DNA from: Acidobacteria bacterium AH-259-G07
GTDB taxonomy: Bacteria > Acidobacteriota > UBA6911 > RPQK01 > JADFOI01
Reading direction: 5' to 3'
Length of the DNA: 6,687 bases
Assembly (NCBI GenBank): GCA_027717925.1
Contig: JALLON010000143.1
Location: 1-6,687, forward strand
The notes below the pieces were generated by a model that worked only from the letters and a program-made list of their open reading frames with translations, made no database searches and was not told where the DNA came from. The translations under genes and the position numbers were made by a program. Shown one piece after another: positions 1 to 6,023 of this stretch. Within the stretch, counting starts at the first letter, position 1; every line of letters starts with the position of its first letter.

Positions 1-1
1 T

Positions 2-1015
2 GAAGAGCACCGAATTTGTTCTCGTCGGGAGTTTGTCAGAAACACGGGAGCCTTGATGGCAGGCGCAGGGTTATCTACAGCATTCAGTTTCAGTGGCCCT
101 ACCTTTGCCAGCGGTTCCCCAGCTCCTGCGCGAATCCCCTTGGGGACCCTGGGCCGGACCGGGGTTCAAATCTCGCGAATGGGCATTGGCTGCGCTCCTC
201 TTGGCAGAAAACATGTCGGTGTCGAGGATGTTCGCACGGTACTGTATCGAGCCTTGGAACTGGGGATCAATTATGTGGACGTGGCTCCCAACTACGGAAA
301 CCAGGAGAGTGGCTTCTCCGAGGAAAAAATGGGTCCCACCATCAAAGAGATCCGTGACCGGGTCTTTTTAGTTACCAAGACCGAAGAAGCGACTTACCAG
401 GGGACATGGAGGCTTCTGCGCCAGAGCATGAAACGCCTTCAGACCGATCACTTCGACATGGTCCATTTGCACAATTTCGGCCATGAAGAACGTTTTCCCG
501 ACCTCAGTGTGGTTCTGAGCAAGAAAGGAGCACTGGGGGCTCTACTGGAAGCGAGAAAGCAAGGAGTAATACGATTCATCGGCGCCAGTGGTCACCTGTA
601 TCCGTCGAGATTTCATGCAGCCTTGGAGACTGGAGAGATTGACGTCCTCATGAACGCAGTCAATTTCGTGACTCAACATACCTACGATTTTGAGCACAAG
701 GTATGGAGCCGGGCACGCAATGAGAACCTCGGGTTGGTCGCCATGAAGGTGTTAGGCGGAAGAGCACGAAACGGGAACGGATTTCGCGTGCCGCAAAAGT
801 TCTACCAGCAGGCCATTGGCTATGCACTGTCGGTCCCCGGCTTGTCCTGTGCCGTCATCGGAGTTGAAAACAAAGAACAGCTGGAAAGAGCAGCCACAAC
901 CGTTGCGCAGCTTCAACCGCTCAGCTACGAGGAAGGCTACGAGCTGTCCAAAGCTGGACTCAAATTGGCCGGAACTTCCCCCTGGAAGGCGGTCTATGGC
1001 GATCCAGTGACCTAA
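2..1015 (+). CDS. Tat-exported aldo/keto reductase, 5' end cut by window edge
   Basis: NAD(P)H-dependent oxidoreductase of the aldo/keto reductase superfamily, interconverting carbonyls and alcohols; substrate unknown. The first apparent starts are TTG 53 and ATG 56, but the frame stays open to base 2, and the upstream part encodes SRREFV (20-37), a good match to the twin-arginine consensus, followed by a small, apolar Ala/Gly-rich stretch (about codons 44-100). I therefore place the true start left of the window and predict Tat export or membrane attachment of the folded, cofactor-loaded enzyme. Counting from codon 53, the barrel starts near residue 27 (RIPLGTLGRTG). The catalytic tetrad is visible: D76 and Y81 (YVDVAPNYG), K109 (VTK) and H140 (HLHN). 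A C-terminal cofactor-loop region contains CAVIGVENKEQLE (266-278). The visible 320 residues plus leader fit the family length. The zinc dehydrogenase gene follows 47 bases downstream, so co-transcription is likely. Family certain; export well supported; substrate not inferable. Confidence 0.9.
   Translation, partial: EEHRICSRREFVRNTGALMAGAGLSTAFSFSGPTFASGSPAPARIPLGTLGRTGVQISRMGIGCAPLGRKHVGVEDVRTVLYRALELGINYVDVAPNYGNQESGFSEEKMGPTIKEIRDRVFLVTKTEEATYQGTWRLLRQSMKRLQTDHFDMVHLHNFGHEERFPDLSVVLSKKGALGALLEARKQGVIRFIGASGHLYPSRFHAALETGEIDVLMNAVNFVTQHTYDFEHKVWSRARNENLGLVAMKVLGGRARNGNGFRVPQKFYQQAIGYALSVPGLSCAVIGVENKEQLERAATTVAQLQPLSYEEGYELSKAGLKLAGTSPWKAVYGDPVT
20..100 (+). other. Twin-arginine signal peptide coding region of the aldo/keto reductase
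   Basis: In frame with the reductase, and upstream of the start an automatic caller would choose, the translation reads SRREFVRNTGALMAGAG, then a Ser/Phe/Gly-rich segment. This has the order of a Tat signal: S-R-R-x-F-V, a weakly hydrophobic core without charges, then a small-residue region (FASGSPA) that could hold the cleavage site. No lipobox cysteine is seen. The n-region start codon is not in the window. A chance twin-arginine match directly before an uncharged stretch and the enzyme domain is unlikely. Confidence 0.75.
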
Positions 1016-1062
1016 TCCCACGGGATTACCTGGGACAAATAAGCTGTCTGCTCTAGCGCCCC

Positions 1063-2094
1063 ATGAAGGCTCTCCTATATACAAAACCGTTCCACTTCGA
1101 GTATGGAGACTTTCCGGATCCGGAAATCCCTCCTGATCACGTACTGGTACGGGTCCAGGCTTGCGGCATTTGTGGTTCGGATGTTCACGGTTATACAGGC
1201 AGCACAGGGCGGAGGATTCCACCACTGATCATGGGACATGAAGCGGCGGGAATTATTGAAGATTTTGGTAAAGATGTGAAAGATTTTCGGAAAGGTGAGC
1301 GCGTCTGTTTTGATTCAACGGTCTATTGCAACCACTGTGAAGCTTGCCAGCAGGGCCATTATAATCACTGTGTTCACCGTGAAGTCCTGGGTGTTTCGAT
1401 TCCCGGCTCCAAACGCAATGGTGCTTTCGCCGAATTCGTGGCAGTCCCCTGGTGGATCGTTTCAAAACTTCCCGATCATTTAGCCCTTACCAATGCGGCA
1501 CTTCTCGAGCCGCTGTCCATCGCAGTGCACGCGGCAAACCGAGCACCTCTGTCCGCGAAAAGCACGGTGCTCATCATTGGAGCCGGCACCATCGGACTTC
1601 TCCTTGTGCAGGCGGTGAAACTGGAGGCGGTCTCCAAAGTGATTGTCTCCGATATCAACGAGTTTCGGCTCGAAACAGCCAAGGCATTTGGCGCAGAAAA
1701 AACGGTCAATCCTCAGAAGATCGATCTGAAAGAATTCGTACTCAAGGAAACAGACCAACGGGGGGCACACGTTGTTTTTGAGGCGGTGGGATTGGCCGAA
1801 ACCTTCCAGCAGGCACTTGCAGCAACCCGGGCTGGGGGGCACGTCACGCTCATCGGCAATCTGGAGAAGATTGTCGAAATCAACGTCCAGGAGCTGATCT
1901 CCAAAGAATTGACCTTGCAGGGATCCTATGCCAATAGCGGTGAATATCGAAGCTGTGTCGATCTGGCCGCTTCCGGGAAGATCCAGGTCGGGCCTCTCAT
2001 CAGTGAGATTTTGCCTCTGGCAGAGGGTCAGCATGCCTTCGACCGCCTGCACAGGGCAGAAGAGAATCTCCTGAAGATTATCCTGACACCGTAA
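1063..2094 (+). CDS. Zinc-dependent medium-chain alcohol/polyol dehydrogenase
   Basis: Cytosolic NAD(H)-dependent dehydrogenase of the medium-chain family, closest in pattern to sorbitol/threonine/sugar-acid dehydrogenases. The N-terminal GroES-like domain (about 1-150) carries the catalytic zinc ligands C37 (CGICGSD), H59-E60 (GHE) and E149 (LLEPLSIA). The structural-zinc lobe is complete with C89, C92, C95 and C103. The Rossmann domain has GAGTIG (173-178), and an acidic D197 at the end of the second strand (VSDIN) favours NAD over NADP. At 343 residues it is full length. ATG 1063 is the only sensible start: it precedes the typical MKALLYTKP opening, but no clear Shine-Dalgarno is seen in the 47-base gap after the aldo/keto reductase. 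The pair probably oxidises or reduces related alcohols or sugars; the exact substrate cannot be read from sequence. No key residue is missing. Confidence 0.93.
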   Translation: MKALLYTKPFHFEYGDFPDPEIPPDHVLVRVQACGICGSDVHGYTGSTGRRIPPLIMGHEAAGIIEDFGKDVKDFRKGERVCFDSTVYCNHCEACQQGHYNHCVHREVLGVSIPGSKRNGAFAEFVAVPWWIVSKLPDHLALTNAALLEPLSIAVHAANRAPLSAKSTVLIIGAGTIGLLLVQAVKLEAVSKVIVSDINEFRLETAKAFGAEKTVNPQKIDLKEFVLKETDQRGAHVVFEAVGLAETFQQALAATRAGGHVTLIGNLEKIVEINVQELISKELTLQGSYANSGEYRSCVDLAASGKIQVGPLISEILPLAEGQHAFDRLHRAEENLLKIILTP

Positions 2095-2101
2095 GGGCAG
2101 T

Positions 2102-2130
2102 GGGGGGTTGGGGTCTGACCCCAACCCCCC
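2102..2130. terminator. Perfect 29-base palindrome between convergent genes; candidate two-way terminator
   Basis: Arms 2102-2115 (GGGGGGTTGGGGTC) and 2117-2130 are perfect reverse complements around a single T at 2116. The palindrome starts 8 bases after the dehydrogenase stop and ends 3 bases before the end of the convergent YjbQ-like gene. As RNA it would fold into a very strong stem with a small loop on either strand. Neither side has a T-run, so it is not a textbook intrinsic terminator. It could instead block read-through by stem strength alone, or be a dispersed palindromic repeat that landed in the gap. Confidence 0.5.
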
Positions 2131-2132
2131 CT

Positions 2133-3203
2133 TCATTCAAAGCGAACCAAAGTGATGTTGAGCTGCCGCATCTGGGCCTGAGCTCTTTTCCACTGCACCA
2201 GGACGGGGCTCTGGTAGGGCCCCTGCACGATCACGCCTTTTCCGTCCTGGTTTCGGTCATAGACCGGCAAACTCATTGATCGCTTCATCCGCAAAAAGCG
2301 CTCGGCCGGTACAGCCAGGAACTTGTCGATAATCCGTTCGAGCAGTGACTCGCTCAGTCCCAGGCTGTCCAGGAACTCGTTAACCACCTGCACCAGGTCA
2401 TATTTGGCGTAGTTTTTGGCCTTACTGGGGATAGCTCTCGGATCGCGCAGCATATGCCTGCCCTTCTCGGCCATGAATCGTAATGGATTATGCAGAACCT
2501 CCGCCAGGTCATGCTTCATCAACAGAGTTTCGTACTCATTGACTGTCAAACCGGCATGGCGCTCGTTGGGCGCAAGGGTCATGTCGATCCGGCCTTTGAT
2601 AATCTCATAGCGCTGCAGGAGCTCATGCAGCTCATCAAAGAACCCCAGACGGGTATCCTTGAGGTTGACCGAATCAATGGGGTGGCTGGAGACGGGCACT
2701 GTCAGCTGAGCTTTGCCAACCACGTCTTCTCGGGTGAAACCGATGACAGTGGTCTGCCGGCGGCGTTTCGTATTACCGTAAATTCCGTCCAAATCGATCA
2801 AGTAAACAGGGGTATTCGGCTTGTTGATGTAAGTAACAGAACTCGCCAGGCCGGAGCCGATGAAAGTCAGATGCGAGTCGGCGTTGCGCGGTTCCTGGCG
2901 CCGTTCTTCCTCGCTCAGCTCAGTCCGCAGGTGAAGCTGATCGTGCTGGTAGTGGGCGTTGGGCGGAAACAACTTCTGGAACGATTGGACAAAGGCACGA
3001 AGGGCCTCGCGGTTATGGTTCAATCGTGCGCAAAGGCTCTGTTCGAAGTAGCCGGCCGTGGTGTGGTAAGAGCAGAAGAGGGCCTTTCGGTACCTGGAAA
3101 GGCGATCGCCAAACTGCCGTGTGATCCGTTGGGTCACATCGATGACATCCAAGCGGGATTCCGGCGTGAGCTCAAGGGTAATTTCAGCCTTGGGAACTCC
3201 CAT
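2133..3203 (-). CDS. Long YjbQ/UPF0047-type protein with C-terminal extension
   Basis: The N-terminal half matches the YjbQ/UPF0047 fold, a small family of uncertain physiological role in which thiamine-phosphate-synthase-like activity has been reported. Family landmarks appear in order: HTTAG (47-51), PPNAHYQHD (80-88), NADSHL (107-112) followed by a Gly/Ser turn (IGSGLASSV), and a terminal strand region LIDLDGIYGNTKRRR (135-149) resembling the family's 'W-Q-G-I...R-R' end. The three histidines H47, H87 and H111 are the expected metal/anion site. At 356 residues it is about 2.5 times the usual 130-140. Residues about 165-356 are an extension, in which 219-233 (LTVNEYETLLMKHDL) resembles the YjbQ segment LTLNENCDPTVRHDM, suggesting a degenerate second copy. 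The remaining C-terminus is not recognised. ATG at 3203 is preceded by AAGG with a 5-base spacer. Function in this locus is unknown; family assignment is by motif memory, not search. Confidence 0.7.
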   Translation of the reverse strand: MGVPKAEITLELTPESRLDVIDVTQRITRQFGDRLSRYRKALFCSYHTTAGYFEQSLCARLNHNREALRAFVQSFQKLFPPNAHYQHDQLHLRTELSEEERRQEPRNADSHLTFIGSGLASSVTYINKPNTPVYLIDLDGIYGNTKRRRQTTVIGFTREDVVGKAQLTVPVSSHPIDSVNLKDTRLGFFDELHELLQRYEIIKGRIDMTLAPNERHAGLTVNEYETLLMKHDLAEVLHNPLRFMAEKGRHMLRDPRAIPSKAKNYAKYDLVQVVNEFLDSLGLSESLLERIIDKFLAVPAERFLRMKRSMSLPVYDRNQDGKGVIVQGPYQSPVLVQWKRAQAQMRQLNITLVRFE

Positions 3204-3208
3204 TATTA

Positions 3209-3247
3209 CCTTGTAACGAGCTTATGATCTGGTGGCGTGAAAGTCAA
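3209..3247 (-). promoter_or_regulatory. Possible promoter and Shine-Dalgarno of the YjbQ-like gene
   Basis: On the minus strand TTGACT (3247-3242) matches a sigma-70 -35 box at 5 of 6. A weak -10 lies at CATAAG (3226-3221, 15-base spacer) or TAAGCT (3224-3219, 17-base spacer). AAGG at 3212-3209 is a plausible ribosome site 5 bases before the ATG. The leader would be only about ten bases, and the organism's promoter consensus is unknown, so only the ribosome site is reasonably firm. Confidence 0.3.
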
Positions 3248-3251
3248 CCTG

Positions 3252-3305
3252 GCCCGGATTATTCATAAATTCTCTTCCTGACGAGAACCTATGAATAATC
3301 CGGGC
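3252..3305. repeat. Small palindromic element with 16-base perfect arms, flanked by CTGG
   Basis: Arms 3252-3267 (GCCCGGATTATTCATA) and 3290-3305 are perfect reverse complements. Inside, after a 2x2 mismatch, TTCTC (3270-3274) pairs with GAGAA (3283-3287), leaving an 8-base loop. CTGG occurs at 3249-3252 and again at 3305-3308, so the core 3253-3304 (52 bases, ends CC...GG) looks like a unit between 4-base direct repeats. It lies between the Nramp-like stop and the YjbQ-like start, both leftward. No T-run follows on the minus strand, so a mobile or REP-type palindrome explains it better than an intrinsic terminator, though it could still stabilise the 3' end of the upstream transcript. Confidence 0.65.
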
Positions 3306-3331
3306 TGGGGAGTTCACCTTAAAGGCACGGT

Positions 3332-4696
3332 TTAAAACAGATTCAGCAGTCTTGAGGCCAAGAAGTGCAGTGCAAAGGCCAGCATCAGCGTGGAGCACAA
3401 CCAGAGCAACACATCGGTGATCAGCCCCGGCCGAATAGCCGGATCGAGCTGTTTGTATCGCAGGTAAATGGTGGAGAAAGCAATGACGGGCAGCATGCAG
3501 GCCTGCGCGATCCCACCCAGGATGATCATGAGCACCGGCTCACCCACAAGCGAATGCAAGACGGTATAGATCAGAAGTAAGGAGACTACGATCACGCACC
3601 GCCAACGCCAGCGCTGGCCTTCGTCGCGGACCTTGACCAGACTGAGCAACTCGAGAAGATCCAAGAACACTCGCGAATTTGAAGCCGTAGCGGAAAACAT
3701 TGTTGAGTAGAGAACAAAAAACCCACCCAGCAGAAACAGATAAGAAGCCCAAGGCCCAAGTATTTCTGTGTACATATTCGACAGGGTATGAACCATCTCG
3801 TAACCAGCCGGGACTTTTCCCATGCCGTAAAGGACGCGTGCTCCAAGAATATAAAAGGCAACCGTGGCCAGAGTATAGACGAGCATGGCAACGATGGTGT
3901 CGATCTTCATTACACGGATCCAGCCATGTGCCCGATCCAGCCAATCTGGCGATCCGGCCTTCGGCCCCACGAACCGTGCGTAACCTTTTTCCAGACACCA
4001 GTAAGGATAGAAAATCAACTCGGTGGCACCTACGCCGGTGATACCAAAGACGGCAAAAGCAACCGCGAGTCCTCCAGTTGGAAGGTGAAACCTGAACCCT
4101 TCAACCATGTCTTGCAGGCTTATCCGATAAGGTGTCCAGTACAGCAAGACAACACACGCGATGGTGATGAATGTAAAGCTGACCACCATGAAGATGCAAG
4201 TTTTCTCGATCCGGCTATAGTGTCCACCCCACAGGAGCAGCACGGCTAACAGAGCCGCCATAATCATGGTCCAGGTTTGCACGCTCAGCTGGGGAAGAGC
4301 CAGGTTAAAGACCTGGCCGACGCCTCCGAGGATCCCTCCCTGCTGGATGGCCACGCCTACAAACATCAACATATAGCACCATATGACCCAGGAGGTGCCC
4401 CACCGAGGCCCGGGGATTTTGTCCAGAGCGCGAAAGGTGGTCTCTCCTGAAGAGATGCTATAGCGGCCAAGTTCCTCTTGAATCACCACTTTGATCACGC
4501 AACTGAGGATGATCAGCCATAAGGCTGCAAGGCCAACACGCGCCCCCAGGGTGGTGGCGGCAATGAGTTCTCCCGATCCAACGATGGAAGCCGAGACAAT
4601 CAGTCCGGGTCCGAGATATTTCAGGGTTCTTAGAAAATCCCGCGGCGGCGGCCGTTCGTCACCATTCAGGTCTCTGGTGTCTTGACTCTCTTCCAT
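3332..4696 (-). CDS. Nramp-like membrane carrier lacking the canonical metal-site motifs
   Basis: Integral inner-membrane transporter of the Nramp (natural resistance-associated macrophage protein) family, 454 residues. After a charged cytoplasmic tail (1-23), about eleven hydrophobic segments can be followed, starting with LGPGLIVSASIVGSGELIA (28-46) and ending at 427-447. The LGPGL opening, the ExxGRY-like element (EELGRYS, 75-81) and the GITGVGATEL segment (218-227) locate helices 1, 2 and 6. In true Nramp manganese/iron carriers helix 1 holds DPGN and helix 6 holds MPH. Here the aligned positions read GSGE and roughly VGA, so the usual metal ligands Asp, Asn and Met are absent. Substrate is therefore open: another cation, or possibly an organic substrate of this locus. 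The start lies 8 bases after the Ldh_2 stop with no Shine-Dalgarno (the bases before ATG read TCCTCCT), which suggests translational coupling. Fold fairly sure, transported substrate unknown. Confidence 0.8.
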   Translation of the reverse strand: MEESQDTRDLNGDERPPPRDFLRTLKYLGPGLIVSASIVGSGELIAATTLGARVGLAALWLIILSCVIKVVIQEELGRYSISSGETTFRALDKIPGPRWGTSWVIWCYMLMFVGVAIQQGGILGGVGQVFNLALPQLSVQTWTMIMAALLAVLLLWGGHYSRIEKTCIFMVVSFTFITIACVVLLYWTPYRISLQDMVEGFRFHLPTGGLAVAFAVFGITGVGATELIFYPYWCLEKGYARFVGPKAGSPDWLDRAHGWIRVMKIDTIVAMLVYTLATVAFYILGARVLYGMGKVPAGYEMVHTLSNMYTEILGPWASYLFLLGGFFVLYSTMFSATASNSRVFLDLLELLSLVKVRDEGQRWRWRCVIVVSLLLIYTVLHSLVGEPVLMIILGGIAQACMLPVIAFSTIYLRYKQLDPAIRPGLITDVLLWLCSTLMLAFALHFLASRLLNLF

Positions 4697-4704
4697 AGGA
4701 GGAC

Positions 4705-5766
4705 TCAGAAGGGCGGGCTAACGTCCAACTCATCACCCAGAGCTGCCAACTCTTTCTTCAAGACCGGGTTGAGCGGTATGCCTCGAGCCAAGCGCCGCTG
4801 CTGTGTCTCATGTTCGATCTCGCCAGGCACGTAGATGCGCTCGACCGAGGAAGCATGAGGACAAGAATGCATCAAGTCGATGATCTCATCCACGCGGCGG
4901 CAGAACTGAGCAAAGGGCATGAATCTGTCGATACGCACTGCGGCGCACATATGAGCACAATGACTGGACTGAGCAACGTTTCTATACAAAGACTTCACTT
5001 GGACAGAAAACGCAGATCCACAGAGAATACCTGTGAAGATATCGATCACCAAGCTCAACCCGTAACCCTTGTAACCCCCGAGTGGCTGGATCAGCCCCTT
5101 GTCCGCCGCCTTGTCTGGATCGTCCGTGGGCAAGCCGTTCTTGTCCAACGCCCAGCTGAGGGGGATTTTCTTCTTCTCCTGCTGCGCCATGAAAATCTTG
5201 CCCCAGGCTACCGCCCCTGTGGCCATGTCCAGGACGATCGGCAGGCGTTTACGCGCAGGAATGGCGATGGCCAAGGGATTATTACCCAACCGAGCTTCCC
5301 GACCGCCCGCAGGGGCCATCGTCGGTCCCGAGTTGGTAGCGGCAAACCCAATCATCTTCTCCTCAAGCGCCATCATGGCGTAGAAGGCAGCTGCACCAAA
5401 GTGATTGCTATTTCTCACACCAACCAGACCGACACCCACCTTCTTTGCTTTGGCGATCGCCAGCTTCATGGCCTGCACAGCCGGCACTTGTCCCACTCCG
5501 TTGTCGGCATCGATCAGTGCCTCGGCTTCACCCTGGCGAACCACTTGGGGCTGCGCTCGTGCATTTGTGCCTCCGGCACGCAAGCGCTCAGCGTAGACCT
5601 TCAGGCGGATTACACCGTGTGAATCGACGCCCCGCAGATTGGCAAAGATCAAGTGATCGGCCGTGATGTTTGCATGGGCAGGGCCGAGGCCAAGCTTCTC
5701 AAAACAGGCGCAGCAAAACTCTCGCAAGGACTCGGCAGGCACTCTCAGGGATTCGGCTTTGTTCAT
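4705..5766 (-). CDS. Ldh_2-family malate/L-lactate/2,3-diketogulonate-type dehydrogenase
   Basis: Cytosolic NAD(P)H-dependent oxidoreductase of the type-2 malate/L-lactate dehydrogenase family (also containing ureidoglycolate dehydrogenase and YiaK diketogulonate reductase), interconverting 2-keto and 2-hydroxy acids. Landmarks in order: RGVDSHGV (45-52) with the catalytic H50, NSNHFG (119-124), GNNPLAIAIP (161-170, usually GTNP), LDMATGAVAWGK (179-190), and GGYKGYGLSLVID (230-242). The C-terminal arm VPGEIEHE...RGIPL (313-332) is typical. At 353 residues it is complete. ATG at 5766 is chosen because no ATG, GTG or TTG lies between it and the upstream in-frame stop; no good ribosome site is seen. 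It is followed 8 bases later by the carrier gene, so the two form an operon; the RraA-like gene lies upstream on the same strand across a 257-base gap. Substrate among sugar acids or hydroxy acids cannot be decided. Confidence 0.93.
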   Translation of the reverse strand: MNKAESLRVPAESLREFCCACFEKLGLGPAHANITADHLIFANLRGVDSHGVIRLKVYAERLRAGGTNARAQPQVVRQGEAEALIDADNGVGQVPAVQAMKLAIAKAKKVGVGLVGVRNSNHFGAAAFYAMMALEEKMIGFAATNSGPTMAPAGGREARLGNNPLAIAIPARKRLPIVLDMATGAVAWGKIFMAQQEKKKIPLSWALDKNGLPTDDPDKAADKGLIQPLGGYKGYGLSLVIDIFTGILCGSAFSVQVKSLYRNVAQSSHCAHMCAAVRIDRFMPFAQFCRRVDEIIDLMHSCPHASSVERIYVPGEIEHETQQRRLARGIPLNPVLKKELAALGDELDVSPPF

Positions 5767-5779
5767 GAGACAGATCGGG

Positions 5780-5785
5780 ATTGTA
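5780..5785 (-). promoter_or_regulatory. Possible -10 box upstream of the Ldh_2 gene
   Basis: TACAAT on the minus strand matches the sigma-70 -10 consensus at 5 of 6. Eighteen bases upstream is only a poor -35 (TTAGAC). Transcription from here would give a leader of about 7 bases, nearly leaderless, which would fit the missing Shine-Dalgarno. A chance match is quite possible. Confidence 0.22.
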
Positions 5786-5823
5786 ACCCTTTGACTCCTG
5801 GAAGTCTAAGGTACTCTGGTTCA

Positions 5824-5962
5824 TAAGTACGCTAACGTTTGTGGCGAGCGCCGTCCCGCCGCCACCCACAGGGCTGAGGGTCTGACGCGCGATCTCTTTG
5901 CCGCTCGTCGTCGTTTCGCGACCTCGAGGCCGTCGCGCCCGCCACAAACGTTAGCGTACTTA
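5824..5962. mobile_element. 139-base MITE-like element with 23-base terminal inverted repeats
   Basis: Terminal arms 5824-5846 (beginning TAAGTACGCTAACGTTTG) and 5940-5962 are perfect reverse complements over 23 bases. After one mismatch, four more pairs follow inward (5848-5851 with 5935-5938). The element begins and ends with TA, as expected if a TA target was duplicated, which is the habit of IS630/Tc1-mariner-type transposases. The roughly 90-base interior is GC-rich and has no credible coding content, so this would be a non-autonomous miniature element moved in trans; no transposase is in the window. It sits wholly in the gap between the RraA-like and Ldh_2 genes. As RNA it would form a long hairpin and could weaken or end read-through between them. 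Family assignment is inference. Confidence 0.75.
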
Positions 5963-5997
5963 CAAAACGAGGCACTAAGCCGGGCAGGTTTGCCTCG
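5963..5997 (-). terminator. Candidate intrinsic terminator of the RraA-like gene
   Basis: Read on the minus strand, CGAGGCA (5997-5991) pairs with TGCCTCG (5974-5968) across a 16-base loop and is followed at once by TTTTG (5967-5963). A competing longer-range pairing uses GAGGCAC at 6025-6019 with GTGCCTC at 5975-5969, and ends at the same T-run. The site lies 26 bases past the RraA-like stop and touches the edge of the MITE-like element. The short T-run and large loop make it a modest candidate. Confidence 0.42.
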
Positions 5998-6023
5998 CCG
6001 TCCGACGCTCAAAACCGGGTGCC

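Noticed and set aside
1016..1062. Separate promoter for the zinc dehydrogenase
   Set aside because: No convincing -35/-10 pair is seen in the 47-base gap; co-transcription with the aldo/keto reductase is simpler.
2095..2113. Possible G-quadruplex in the G-rich stretch after the dehydrogenase stop
   Set aside because: Only three usable G-tracts with loops are present; the perfect hairpin is a far better explanation.
1480..2136. 218-codon minus-strand reading frame opposite the zinc dehydrogenase
   Set aside because: The plus strand has intact zinc and Rossmann motifs; the antisense frame runs across the terminal palindrome and has no family pattern.
2490..3227. 245-codon plus-strand reading frame opposite the YjbQ-like gene
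   Set aside because: It is antisense to a gene with clear family motifs, has no recognisable domain, and follows from the codon bias of the real gene.
3251..3306. Simple intrinsic terminator for the Nramp-like gene
   Set aside because: No T-run follows the stem on the minus strand, and CTGG flanks both sides, so a palindromic insertion is the better reading.
4810..5622. 270-codon plus-strand reading frame opposite the Ldh_2 gene
   Set aside because: The minus strand carries every Ldh_2 landmark; the plus-strand translation is rich in His/Arg/Gln with no domain.
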